Made by a program: the position numbers and the translations under genes. The notes beneath the pieces are model-generated. The model searched no databases. It was not told where the DNA came from and worked only from the letters and a program-made list of their open reading frames with translations. A stretch of 32,176 nt of DNA from Bacteroidales bacterium (GTDB lineage Bacteria > Bacteroidota > Bacteroidia > Bacteroidales > P3): assembly GCA_017522255.1 (NCBI GenBank), contig JAFWZP010000041.1, positions 1 through 32,176 on the forward strand, in the 5' to 3' direction. Shown here one piece after another: positions 1 through 7,897 of the stretch (positions are counted from its first letter, which is position 1; each line of letters starts with the position of its first letter).

Positions 1-77
1 AAAACGTAAAGCACGCAAAAGTTTAAAGAAGAATTCTTCTATTTTACTGAAACGTGGAATTTTTAGAAGTTGCCTAT
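1..77. repeat. Dispersed inverted-repeat element, copy A (partial)
   Basis: The right part of a dispersed element, cut by the window edge. Its end reads AATTTTTAGAAGTTGCCT (about 59-75), the reverse complement of the left ends of copies at 20298 and 31802. The inner part (about 21-75) aligns almost without gaps to the right half of the copy ending at 25700, including the GAATTCTTCT-like core. No ORF lies inside. This looks like a non-coding MITE- or REP-like family; the mobilising enzyme is not visible. Confidence 0.65.
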
Positions 78-104
78 AGACGTTTCTAAAATATATTTTA
101 CCCG

Positions 105-218
105 CTTCAAAAAGTATTTTCAAGCCTTGAAAGTATATTTTCAAGGCTTGAAAGTATATTTTCAAGGCTTGAAAGTATACTTTCATGACTTGAAAGTATA
201 TTTTCATGTCATGAAAAT
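105..218. repeat. 21-bp palindromic tandem array
   Basis: Units begin at 105, 126, 147, 168, 189 and about 210, a strict 21-bp period. The best-kept word is CTTGAAAGTATATTTTCAAG, itself an imperfect palindrome. Outer units are more diverged. It lies downstream of the minus-strand rel gene, beyond that gene's terminator. Confidence 0.85.
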
Positions 219-306
219 AGTTTTATAAGCATGTATGCGAAGTTTTATAGACGTGCCTCGAAAGTTTTATAGACGTATCTATGGAGTTTATCAGTCGCGT
301 CGGCCG
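219..306. repeat. 22-bp tandem array directly following the 21-bp array
   Basis: Four units begin at 219, 241, 263 and 285, each starting AGTTTTATA or AGTTTAT; the two middle units share AGTTTTATAGACGT. The period is exactly 22. The array starts where the 21-bp array ends but uses a different word. Confidence 0.75.
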
Positions 307-355
307 GCACAATGGGTCGCAAGCTATGGAATAAGGAGTGGGGATATAAGAAAAA

Positions 356-390
356 GAGGCGACGAAATTTGAGCAAAATTTCGTCGCCTC
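356..390 (-). terminator. Rho-independent terminator of rel
   Basis: Perfect 15-bp stem (356-370 with 376-390, GAGGCGACGAAATTT and its complement) around a 5-nt loop. Read on the minus strand it is followed by TTTTTCTTAT, so it terminates transcripts leaving rel, whose stop is about 60 bp upstream. Confidence 0.9.
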
Positions 391-449
391 GTGGGATATT
401 ATTGTCAGGCTCGGCTGATATGTATGTGATAAAGCTGAGAGCTACAACA

Positions 450-2714
450 TTACACTCTTGTTACCGATTCCATACCTTCTAAAGCACTTAGTTTTTCTAT
501 CAACCCGTTCAGGCTTTCGGTATCGTTGACATACACCATTATTATACCTTGCCCTATACCTTGGCTTGTTTCCAAAGTTATTCCTCTTATGTTCAAATCC
601 ATTTCTTGGGATATAATTCTTGTAAGGTCTTGCAATAGTCCTTTTCTATCTATAGCCACCATCTGTATTGCGGTAAGAAACGACACATCTTCGCCTTTGC
701 GCCACTTGGCTTTCACCACCTTGTTTTTGTGAGTTGCCAATAAATCTATCACCTTTGGGCAATTGGTACGATGCACCACAATCTTATCGTCTTCGATAAA
801 TCCCACCACATCATCGCCTTGTATAGGGTTGCAACAATCGGCAATAACTATGTCGTGGTGTTCGTATTTCTCGTCCAAAAGTATATTACTGATATTGTTC
901 TGATATTTGTCTTTCAGAGTGTTTTCTTCGTTAGAAGTTTTGTTTGCCACAGCTGACAACGGTTTCAACAATTGTTTAAAAGGAGCCGCCAATATCAGCC
1001 ATGGAGCTTTTTTGGGTTTGTTTTCCTTTATAAAACATTTATTTATATCGTCGCGTTTAATCTTATCTTTGGCCAGTTGGAAATATAAATCCAAGTCGGT
1101 AGATATATTCAAAGCCACCCTCAATTGTCCCAATATTGATGGAGTTATCTCCATATTGATATCTGCCAATATTTCCGCTAACTTGTTTTTGCCTTCAAAT
1201 TGATACTTTCGTTTTTGCACTCTGAAGTACTTTTTAATCTCGGCTTTTGCACGCTGAGTTTTAGCTATATCTATCCAATCTTCCTCGGGCACCATCTTCC
1301 GCGACGATAGTATCTGTACTTGCTCACCACTTTTTAGCTCGTATTTGTTCGACACTACCCTCGAATTGACTTTTGCGCCCATACACGAAAGCCCCAACTG
1401 AGTGTGTATGGCAAAAGCAAAGTCGATAACGGTGGAGCCGGCCGGCAAAGTTATCATCTTTCCTTTGGGAGTAAACAAATATATCTCTTTGGTATACAAG
1501 CTCTGTTTAAAGTAGTCTACAAAGTCGAGAGCATTCTTTTCGTTGTGTTCCAATATCTCTCTTATCTGAGCCAACCAGTTGTCAGCCACATTGGTTTGCA
1601 CATCGTCTTTCGACAAACCTTCCTTGTACAAGAAATGCGCTGCCATACCTTTTTCGGCTATTATATCCATACGTTTGCTACGTATTTGCACCTCTACCCA
1701 TCTACCCGAAGGGGTCATCACGGTGGTGTGTATGGACTCATAACCATTGGCTTTAGGCACTGTTATCCAATCTCTAAAGCGTTCGGGATTGGGATGAAAG
1801 AGCGATGTGATAAGCGAATAAATCTTAAAACATTCTTCTTTTTCCTCCTCTTGCGGAGTGTCGATAATTATCCTTATGGCAAATATGTCGTATATCTCTT
1901 CAAAGTCGATGCGTTTCTTTTCCATCTTTCGCCAAATGGAATATATGGATTTTACCCTTCCGTTAAGCACATACTTATAGCCCCGCTTGTCGAGGAGCTC
2001 TCGAATAGAGCTGCAAAAATCATCAATAAAGGTTTGTCTATCGCCTTGTGTAGCTTCTACAAGTTCCTTTATATGATTATAAGCCTGCGGATTGGTATAT
2101 TTCATTACAAGCTCTTCCAATTCGGTTTTTATAGAATACAATCCCAGCCTATGTGCAATAGGAATATACAGATATTGTGTTTCGGACGAAATAACAAGTT
2201 GTTTGGCAGAGGGCATCGAATCCAAAGTACGCATATTGTGTAGCCTATCGCACAGCTTAAGAAATATCACATACACATCATCGGCCATTGCCAACAGTAT
2301 TTTTTTGAAGTTTTCGGCCTGTATGGAATTGGTTTGCGTATCAAATATATTGTCTATCTTGGTCAATCCATCAATAATACGAGCCACCCTATCGCCAAAT
2401 ATCGATTTCAAATCGCTAAGCGAAGTGTCGGTATCTTCCACCACATCGTGCAACAGAGCACATACCACACCCGTAACACCCAAACCTATTTCCTGTACAG
2501 CTATAATAGCCACACTTAGAGGATGAAAGATATACGGTTCTCCCGATTTGCGTCGCATACTGGAATGTGCATTCTTGGATATAATAAAGGCACGATATAT
2601 GGTATTCTCATCTTTCTTTGTCGAAATCAAATTTTTGCTCCAACACAGCTGTATAAGCTCGTCGTACTTGGCTTGTATTTCTATTTCTTCTTTTTCCTTA
2701 TCTATTACGTACAT
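450..2714 (-). CDS. rel: RelA/SpoT-family (p)ppGpp synthetase/hydrolase
   Basis: Makes and degrades the alarmone (p)ppGpp from GTP/GDP and ATP in the cytoplasm (stringent response). The preferred start at 2714 (MYVIDKEKEE) gives 754 aa, normal for long RSH proteins; an open extension to 2849 runs through AT-rich upstream DNA and looks non-coding. Visible in order: HD hydrolase domain with H50, H64, the HD pair H89-D90 (HDVVED) and CDRLHNMR at about 155-162; synthetase domain about 250-365 (GRVKSIYSIWRKM, NGYESIHTTV); TGS domain about 408-470; a conserved cysteine motif (CCNPIQGDDVVGF, HRTNCP); and a C-terminal ACT domain from about 680. The intact HD motif suggests a bifunctional enzyme. It is monocistronic, with a strong terminator downstream. 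Confidence 0.96.
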   Translation of the reverse strand: MYVIDKEKEEIEIQAKYDELIQLCWSKNLISTKKDENTIYRAFIISKNAHSSMRRKSGEPYIFHPLSVAIIAVQEIGLGVTGVVCALLHDVVEDTDTSLSDLKSIFGDRVARIIDGLTKIDNIFDTQTNSIQAENFKKILLAMADDVYVIFLKLCDRLHNMRTLDSMPSAKQLVISSETQYLYIPIAHRLGLYSIKTELEELVMKYTNPQAYNHIKELVEATQGDRQTFIDDFCSSIRELLDKRGYKYVLNGRVKSIYSIWRKMEKKRIDFEEIYDIFAIRIIIDTPQEEEKEECFKIYSLITSLFHPNPERFRDWITVPKANGYESIHTTVMTPSGRWVEVQIRSKRMDIIAEKGMAAHFLYKEGLSKDDVQTNVADNWLAQIREILEHNEKNALDFVDYFKQSLYTKEIYLFTPKGKMITLPAGSTVIDFAFAIHTQLGLSCMGAKVNSRVVSNKYELKSGEQVQILSSRKMVPEEDWIDIAKTQRAKAEIKKYFRVQKRKYQFEGKNKLAEILADINMEITPSILGQLRVALNISTDLDLYFQLAKDKIKRDDINKCFIKENKPKKAPWLILAAPFKQLLKPLSAVANKTSNEENTLKDKYQNNISNILLDEKYEHHDIVIADCCNPIQGDDVVGFIEDDKIVVHRTNCPKVIDLLATHKNKVVKAKWRKGEDVSFLTAIQMVAIDRKGLLQDLTRIISQEMDLNIRGITLETSQGIGQGIIMVYVNDTESLNGLIEKLSALEGMESVTRV

Positions 2715-2812
2715 GGTATTCGTATTTTTTCGATGAATAGTATAATAATGTAAAATCGTGAAAAATATTATATCTCTCGCAAAAAAAATATGCAAAAGCA
2801 CCCAAAAAGTTA

Positions 2813-2846
2813 GAGGCAATCTCCATAAAGATATGAAAATTGCCTC
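2813..2846 (-). terminator. Probable terminator of the lpxB-SpoIID-thioredoxin operon
   Basis: An 8-bp stem (GAGGCAAT at 2813-2820 with ATTGCCTC at 2839-2846) around an 18-nt loop. On the minus strand it is followed by TAACTTTTTGGG. It sits just past the thioredoxin-like stop at 2872. The long loop makes it weaker than the other terminators here. Confidence 0.5.
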
Positions 2847-2871
2847 CAAAGTTAGTTTTTTTACTCATCTA

Positions 2872-3432
2872 TTAATAACCCAAATCCTTATTCATTTTTG
2901 GTCTTATTTGCTTTTCAAATACATCTCTAAAATCTTCGAAAGGATATTTACGATAGTTGTCGTTTACAAAATACCATAGTATCATCACAAAATCCTTAGG
3001 CGGGAAGTATCCCGGCAATACATTTATCACATTCATTTGTTTGTCCAACACCACAGTGGTTGGGAAACTTATCTTGCCTATAATGATATGTTTTGTAAAC
3101 GAATGTATCATTTTTTTTGTAAGATCGGGATTTTTATACACATCGCCTTTCCACTCCACATCGTCTTTGCTTTCGGCATCGAAACGTGCAGCATGATAAT
3201 ATTTGTTTAATATACGAGCCACTGTGTCGTTGCGAAAAGTTTCGGTATCCAACTTTTTGCACCACCCACACCATGTGGTATAAAAATCAATAAAACCCAA
3301 TTTATTGTTTTCTTTCAAGTCGATACTACCCATTTTGTCCACGGTAGTCCAATTTACCTGTGCCGTTGCAGCTACAGCCAAAAGCATAAACACGACACAT
3401 GTTATAATCTTTTTATTGTTCTTACCATTCAT
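2872..3432 (-). CDS. Secreted thioredoxin-fold protein
   Basis: A thioredoxin-like protein, probably periplasmic, acting on thiols or disulfides. With the start at 3432 (MNGKNNKK) it has 186 aa; an in-frame ATG at 3444 is also possible. Residues about 1-25 form a signal peptide (hydrophobic CVVFMLLAVAATA). FIDFYTTWCGWCKK carries the CxxC active site (C55, C58), and SFPTT supplies the cis-proline segment. Single-domain architecture resembles Thioredoxin_7-type proteins common in Bacteroidota. The start overlaps the end of the upstream SpoIID-like gene by about 11 bp, so the two are translationally coupled. The natural substrate cannot be read from sequence. Confidence 0.85.
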   Translation of the reverse strand: MNGKNNKKIITCVVFMLLAVAATAQVNWTTVDKMGSIDLKENNKLGFIDFYTTWCGWCKKLDTETFRNDTVARILNKYYHAARFDAESKDDVEWKGDVYKNPDLTKKMIHSFTKHIIIGKISFPTTVVLDKQMNVINVLPGYFPPKDFVMILWYFVNDNYRKYPFEDFRDVFEKQIRPKMNKDLGY

Positions 3433-4846
3433 AAACCCAATCATTTTCGTTATCTACATTATTATTTTTCGATGATTCTTCAGCCAATTGATTTTTTGTA
3501 TTCAACATACGCGAAGCCAAATCGCTACTTCTTTTCGATTTGTTCGAATTTTCGGCTTCCACAACAGTTTTTGTCTCTTTCTTCTTTTCATCTTCTACTG
3601 CTACACCTACCGGTTCGGTAGCCATTGTTATCATATTCATAACATCGTTGGTGAAGTCGTCATCAACATTGCCTTCGGTAGTAGCAGAAGCCAATAACAT
3701 CGGTTCTTGCATTTCGGCTTCGGCACCAAGTCTCACCACTCTTGCTCCGGTGTAGTAATGTACAAGTATATCTTTGTATGGCACACCCAATTCCACCATT
3801 CTTATAGCCCCTTCTTGGCTGAGTCCCACTCCATGACCATAACCTTTGCCTTCGAGCACCACTTTATCGCCATAGTATACCACCGAAAAGAATGTTGATT
3901 TAAGATTCCAATCCTTGCGTATGGTAGTAAGAGGCACACCCATTATCTTGGCTTTACGTTCGTCTTGAGTAAAGTTCAACAATTCGTTGCGAACACTTTC
4001 ATCGTTGATGTTTAGTTTGTGATTCTTTGCAAAGTAGTTCAACCACTTATCAGTCGAAAATTCTTTTGTCCACACCGACTGTTTCATACCATAGGAAAAT
4101 GTATCTTTAACCGAACGCAAATACTCTATTTCCGATTTCCATACATCTTCAGAGTTTGCAGTTTGTCCACCAGAATTGGAATGGAAAGGAGTTTCGATAA
4201 GATTACCATCGGCATCAACCAACACTTCGTTTACACTCGATTGAGCAGCCAATTTTATGTCTTCTCTTATACAACGATTGTAATAAGCTTGGCAATGAAC
4301 ATTATCGCAGAAGTTGTAGCCATCGGCTTTGTGTTTTTCCATATTACGCATAGCCCAAGTACGCGATATTATGGCTTGCACACGAAATATATCGGCATGT
4401 TTGCCATATATCTCAGACTGAGCCACACCGGCCACATATTTTTCGAACTCTACATTATTTATAAGTTGAAGATGTTTGCTATTCAACGCTGTTACATGCA
4501 AATCATCTTCATACGAACGTTGTTTGTATCCTTTGGGAGATATATAAAGATATGCATCATCTTGGTTGGTAACAAAAGAAACGCTTTCGAAGTTGCCTCT
4601 TTTCTCGCCATTAACACTCACTACCACTTCTTTTGCAAACGGAGTAAGTTCTACAAAATCACCTTTTGTAAGATTAGCAGCAATGGTATCTACATTGTCG
4701 CCCAGCAAACTATAGGTGCTATTTTCAAACGAAATCTTGGTGTAAGCAATATTGGCAGTCGAAAATACTCTTACCTTTACTTTATCGGCAAATACCACTG
4801 TAGGTATCAACAACATCATCAATATGTAAGCATTTCTTTTATTCAT
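3422..4846 (-). CDS. SpoIID/LytB-domain protein
   Basis: A 474-aa exported protein with a signal peptide (MNKRNAYILMMLLIPTVVFA) and a SpoIID/LytB domain. Diagnostic segments are YVAGVAQSEIYG near 140, SNSGGQT near 225, and the C-terminal GKGYGHGVGLSQEGA at about 335-348 followed by VPYKDILVHYYTG. SpoIID proteins of sporulating Firmicutes are peptidoglycan lytic transglycosylases; non-sporulating Bacteroidota carry homologues whose role is presumed to be in cell-wall remodelling (inference). The last 90 or so residues are low-complexity, rich in E, K, N and S. It follows lpxB by 4 bp and overlaps the thioredoxin-like gene, so the three form one operon. Confidence 0.9.
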   Translation of the reverse strand: MNKRNAYILMMLLIPTVVFADKVKVRVFSTANIAYTKISFENSTYSLLGDNVDTIAANLTKGDFVELTPFAKEVVVSVNGEKRGNFESVSFVTNQDDAYLYISPKGYKQRSYEDDLHVTALNSKHLQLINNVEFEKYVAGVAQSEIYGKHADIFRVQAIISRTWAMRNMEKHKADGYNFCDNVHCQAYYNRCIREDIKLAAQSSVNEVLVDADGNLIETPFHSNSGGQTANSEDVWKSEIEYLRSVKDTFSYGMKQSVWTKEFSTDKWLNYFAKNHKLNINDESVRNELLNFTQDERKAKIMGVPLTTIRKDWNLKSTFFSVVYYGDKVVLEGKGYGHGVGLSQEGAIRMVELGVPYKDILVHYYTGARVVRLGAEAEMQEPMLLASATTEGNVDDDFTNDVMNMITMATEPVGVAVEDEKKKETKTVVEAENSNKSKRSSDLASRMLNTKNQLAEESSKNNNVDNENDWVYEW

Positions 4847-4850
4847 TTTG

Positions 4851-5975
4851 TCAGTCCCTTTTTAATGTTTTCAGAATAGCCTCAACTGCTTTATCCGACA
4901 CCCCTTTGCTTCCCAGCATTTTCTCGATGTTTTCGTATTCGGCAATCATCGCCATTCTATTGTTTTTGTCCTTTGTTATCTTGGAAAACTCTGTTTCCAA
5001 TGTGTTTTTGTTTAAATCTTTTTGTATTAGTTCCCTTACAACCGGCTTGTCTGCTATCAGGTTCACTAGCGATATGTAGTTGACTTTTGCAAATCGTTTT
5101 GCCAAAGCTACCGTGAAGGCGTTGGCTCTGTAGCATACCACTTGAGGCAAATGAAACAACGCTGCTTCTAAGGTTGCCGTTCCGGAAGTGATAACACCTG
5201 CAAAGGCCGATTGTAGCAATAAATACGTTTGATTGTACACTAAGGTTACATTTTCAGATGTTAAAAAAGGTTTATAAAACGAATCGCCCAGCAAAGTCAT
5301 ACCGGCAATAACGAAATTATATTCGGGGTGGCGACTTGCCAAATCGGCCATTGTCGGCATCATTTTACGCAATTCCATCTTTCGGCTTCCCGGCATAAGA
5401 GCTATTATAGGACGGTCGTCAAGATTGTGTTGCTTTCGAAAATCGTCCTCTTTATTAACTGATTTAAAATCAGCTACAGCATCTAACAATGGATGTCCCA
5501 CATAGTCTACATTGCTCACATTATTCTTATCATAAAAAGATTTCTCGAAAGGCAGTATCACAAACATTTTGTCCAACACCTTACGCATTGTTTTTATTCT
5601 ACCCTTTTTCCATGCCCACACCTGAGGTGATATGTAATAAAAGTTTTTGAATCCATGACTATGAGTAAACTTAGCTATACGCAGATTGAAACCCGGATAA
5701 TCGATAAATATCACCGCATCAGGATTGAAAGCTAATATATCCTGCTTACATAATTTTATATTTGCCAATACAGTACGCAGATGTGCAACCACTTCTACAA
5801 AACCCATAATGGCAAGGTCGCGTATATGCTTCACCATAGTTCCACCTACGCTTTGCATAAGATCGCCACCCCAAAAGCGTATTTCAGCATTAGGGTCTTG
5901 ACGATAAATAGCTTTCATAAGATTAGAACCATGAAGGTCGCCCGATGCCTCGCCGGATATAATATAATATTTCAT
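4851..5975 (-). CDS. lpxB: Lipid-A-disaccharide synthase
   Basis: Condenses UDP-2,3-diacylglucosamine with lipid X to give the lipid A disaccharide at the inner face of the cytoplasmic membrane (GT19 family). The 374-aa length is normal. The N terminus MKYYIISGEASGDLHG is the family signature; further matches are AVIFIDYPGFNLRIAK, YYISPQVWAWKKGRI and, late in the protein, TSGTATLEAALFHLPQVVCYR in the donor-binding half. First gene of a three-gene operon; the next gene begins 4 bp after its stop. No clear TAnnTTTG element is visible upstream. Confidence 0.96.
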   Translation of the reverse strand: MKYYIISGEASGDLHGSNLMKAIYRQDPNAEIRFWGGDLMQSVGGTMVKHIRDLAIMGFVEVVAHLRTVLANIKLCKQDILAFNPDAVIFIDYPGFNLRIAKFTHSHGFKNFYYISPQVWAWKKGRIKTMRKVLDKMFVILPFEKSFYDKNNVSNVDYVGHPLLDAVADFKSVNKEDDFRKQHNLDDRPIIALMPGSRKMELRKMMPTMADLASRHPEYNFVIAGMTLLGDSFYKPFLTSENVTLVYNQTYLLLQSAFAGVITSGTATLEAALFHLPQVVCYRANAFTVALAKRFAKVNYISLVNLIADKPVVRELIQKDLNKNTLETEFSKITKDKNNRMAMIAEYENIEKMLGSKGVSDKAVEAILKTLKRD

Positions 5976-6099
5976 ATTTTATTTCTTTTTATTATCGACA
6001 ATATATAACTATTAAATCGTAGTACTCTTTCGCATATTTGAAAGAGATACAATCACAAAGTTGGTTATACGATAATTTTAGAAATAAGTTATATGTAAA

Positions 6100-6375
6100 C
6101 TATAATATTTCACCCATTCTCACCAAAAGAACAATGAAAGGAAGCAATGTAAAAAACAATGTAATGGCTATTGCTTTGGCTGTTTTTATGTATTGTAGCT
6201 TTTTGGTATAATAACGAAGCAACAATATAGGAGCCACAAACGATAATATAAATACTCTAAGATTAGATAGAAATGGTATCCCCAAAACAAAAAATACAAC
6301 CATTATCAACACTGCCGACAATATCATGCTTCCCAATGCCGATAATATTCCACAAGCTATCGTATCCTTTTTCAT
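6100..6375 (-). CDS. Small membrane protein of unknown function
   Basis: Not recognised. A 91-aa, strongly hydrophobic protein with about three membrane spans (residues about 12-33, 38-53 and 68-86) joined by a lysine-rich stretch (YYTKKLQYIKTAK), which suggests positive charge on the cytoplasmic side. It starts 3 bp after the LysE-like gene stops, so it is co-transcribed and may be translationally coupled. It could be an accessory subunit of the exporter, but no motif supports a specific job. Confidence 0.7.
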   Translation of the reverse strand: MKKDTIACGILSALGSMILSAVLIMVVFFVLGIPFLSNLRVFILSFVAPILLLRYYTKKLQYIKTAKAIAITLFFTLLPFIVLLVRMGEIL

Positions 6376-6378
6376 AAC

Positions 6379-7068
6379 TCAAAACATTTCTACAATCTCT
6401 TTTGGAAGAAATTCGCTAACGATAAAATATATACCCATTCCTATAAGTATCACTCCCACTACCTTATTTACTATATGTAATATTTTTGGAGTAAGTATGG
6501 TTTTAAGTTTGTAAGATATAGCACACTTAAGGATATCAAACGAAAGTATGGTTACCAACAAGGAAATCATAAACAAATAGCTATGTTCTCTTTCGGGAAA
6601 CGAAGATGCTATACCCACCGGTATAAGCCAATATACCCACACCGAAGGATTAGCAATATTAAACAAAAAGCCTTTGCCTATGTATGGAAGATAGAATGGT
6701 TTCTTTTGCAATTCCACTGCCGAAGCTATGGCGGAGTCCTTCTTTACCGTTTTACGCATATAAGTAAACACTCCAAACACAACCATGACCACTCCTCCTA
6801 TTATCGACAACACTATTTTGCTTTGTGGATTGTCCATAAGCGATGATATGCCGAAAAGAGTAAGGAATACCATTACTATATCGCTAAGCGAAATACCCAA
6901 AGCCAAGTGAACACCGGCTTTGAATCCATTGGTAAGACTGGTTTGAATAAGGGCAAACATTGCAGGACCTGCAACAAACGAAAGAGTAACACCAAAACCT
7001 ATGCCCTTGACAATAGTAGAAGCATACTCAGCAAAATTTATAGCAAGTATTTGAAAGTGTTGCAACAT
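6379..7068 (-). CDS. LysE/RhtB-family amino-acid exporter
   Basis: A 229-aa inner-membrane protein of the LysE/RhtB type, expected to export amino acids or derivatives. Visible features: an N-terminal segment FGVTLSFVAGPAMFALIQTSLTNGFKAG resembling the conserved first helix with its G-P motif; then LGISLSDIVMVFLTLFG; and PYIGKGFLFNIANPSVWVYWL, where N-P-x-x-W-x-x-W matches the family's NP motif in the middle helix. About six spans are expected. Forms an operon with the small membrane gene 3 bp downstream. A TATCTTTG element lies at 7131-7124. Substrate specificity cannot be deduced. Confidence 0.88.
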   Translation of the reverse strand: MLQHFQILAINFAEYASTIVKGIGFGVTLSFVAGPAMFALIQTSLTNGFKAGVHLALGISLSDIVMVFLTLFGISSLMDNPQSKIVLSIIGGVVMVVFGVFTYMRKTVKKDSAIASAVELQKKPFYLPYIGKGFLFNIANPSVWVYWLIPVGIASSFPEREHSYLFMISLLVTILSFDILKCAISYKLKTILTPKILHIVNKVVGVILIGMGIYFIVSEFLPKEIVEMF

Positions 7069-7123
7069 TAATTATATGTTATTTAGTCCTTTAATATAAT
7101 ATTACTCTTATTAAATCTGTTTG

Positions 7124-7131
7124 CAAAGATA
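7124..7131 (-). promoter_or_regulatory. Bacteroidota-type -7 promoter element for the LysE operon
   Basis: The minus strand reads TATCTTTGCAAAC, matching TAnnTTTG, 55 bp before the ATG at 7068. No convincing -33 TTTG is seen. Confidence 0.55.
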
Positions 7132-7196
7132 CATATTCTTTTGGAATATTTGGCATACAACGAAACATTTTTTTCTATTTATACCAATATGTCTCA

Positions 7197-7790
7197 CTAT
7201 TTGAGCGATGCAATAACCGTGGCAAGATTATCCACAAACATATTTACAGCCAATGCCAATAATATAACGCCAAAAAACTTACGCAAAATAAATATAGTGG
7301 CTTTGCCCAACACCTTCTCTATCCTATCTATCGACGATAGTACAATGAAAGCAAACAACACATTTAGCAACAAAGCTATCATTATATTTATTACAGCATG
7401 ATCGGCACGAAGCGAAAGCAAAGCTGTCAAAGCACCCGGTCCTGCTATAAGCGGAAACGCTATAGGAACAATAGACGCTCCATTGCCCCCACCTTCGTTT
7501 TTGATTATTTCGATACCCAATACCATTTCCATTGCCAATATAAATATCACCAAAGCACCGGCCACTGCAAAAGATGCCGAATCGACTCCAAAGAGTTTGA
7601 GCAACGCATCGCCCGAATAAAAGAATACCACAAACAACACCAACGAAGCCAAACAAGCTTGCCATGGTTTTATACTCTTTTGTTGATTCTTTAAACTAAG
7701 AAAGATAGGTATAGAACCTGTAACATCGATAATGGCAAACAGCACTACAAAAGCACTGATAATCTCAACTATATTTAATCCCGAAAACAT
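7197..7790 (-). CDS. MarC/UPF0056-family integral membrane protein
   Basis: 197 aa with about six hydrophobic spans. The start MFSGLNIVEIISAFVVLFAIIDVTGSIPIFLSL matches the MarC family, whose members have a conserved polar/proline break in the first helix (here DVTGSIPIF). A second match is PIAFPLIAGPGALTALLSL, the conserved G-P-G motif. MarC proteins were once linked to multiple antibiotic resistance, but the transport role is unproven. Monocistronic, about 100 bp downstream of the acyl-CoA transferase terminator. Confidence 0.9.
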   Translation of the reverse strand: MFSGLNIVEIISAFVVLFAIIDVTGSIPIFLSLKNQQKSIKPWQACLASLVLFVVFFYSGDALLKLFGVDSASFAVAGALVIFILAMEMVLGIEIIKNEGGGNGASIVPIAFPLIAGPGALTALLSLRADHAVINIMIALLLNVLFAFIVLSSIDRIEKVLGKATIFILRKFFGVILLALAVNMFVDNLATVIASLK

Positions 7791-7846
7791 ATTGTTATAC
7801 TTTATGCGTCAAAACAATCAAATTGCAATAGAGTTTAGTGTCTAAA

Positions 7847-7872
7847 AAAAGGGGTGAGAGCTCACCCCTTTT
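7847..7872 (-). terminator. Terminator of the acyl-CoA hydrolase/transferase gene
   Basis: GGGGTGAG (7851-7858) and CTCACCCC (7861-7868) form a GC-rich stem extended by A4/T4. On the minus strand it is followed by eight T residues. It lies 30 bp past the stop at 7898. Confidence 0.88.
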
Positions 7873-7897
7873 CATTTATCATAATTACAGTACACTG

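Noticed and set aside
1404-2243. A 279-aa open frame on the plus strand.
   Set aside because: It lies antisense inside the rel gene, whose product is clearly recognisable; the antisense protein shows no domain pattern.
2715-2849. N-terminal extension of rel by 45 residues.
   Set aside because: The region is AT-rich with hydrophobic and low-complexity translation unlike Rel N termini; the internal ATG at 2714 gives the normal length.
6025-6046. Hairpin CTCTTTC...GAAAGAG downstream of the small membrane-protein gene.
   Set aside because: A 7-bp stem with an 8-nt loop and no T-run on either side; not convincing as a terminator.
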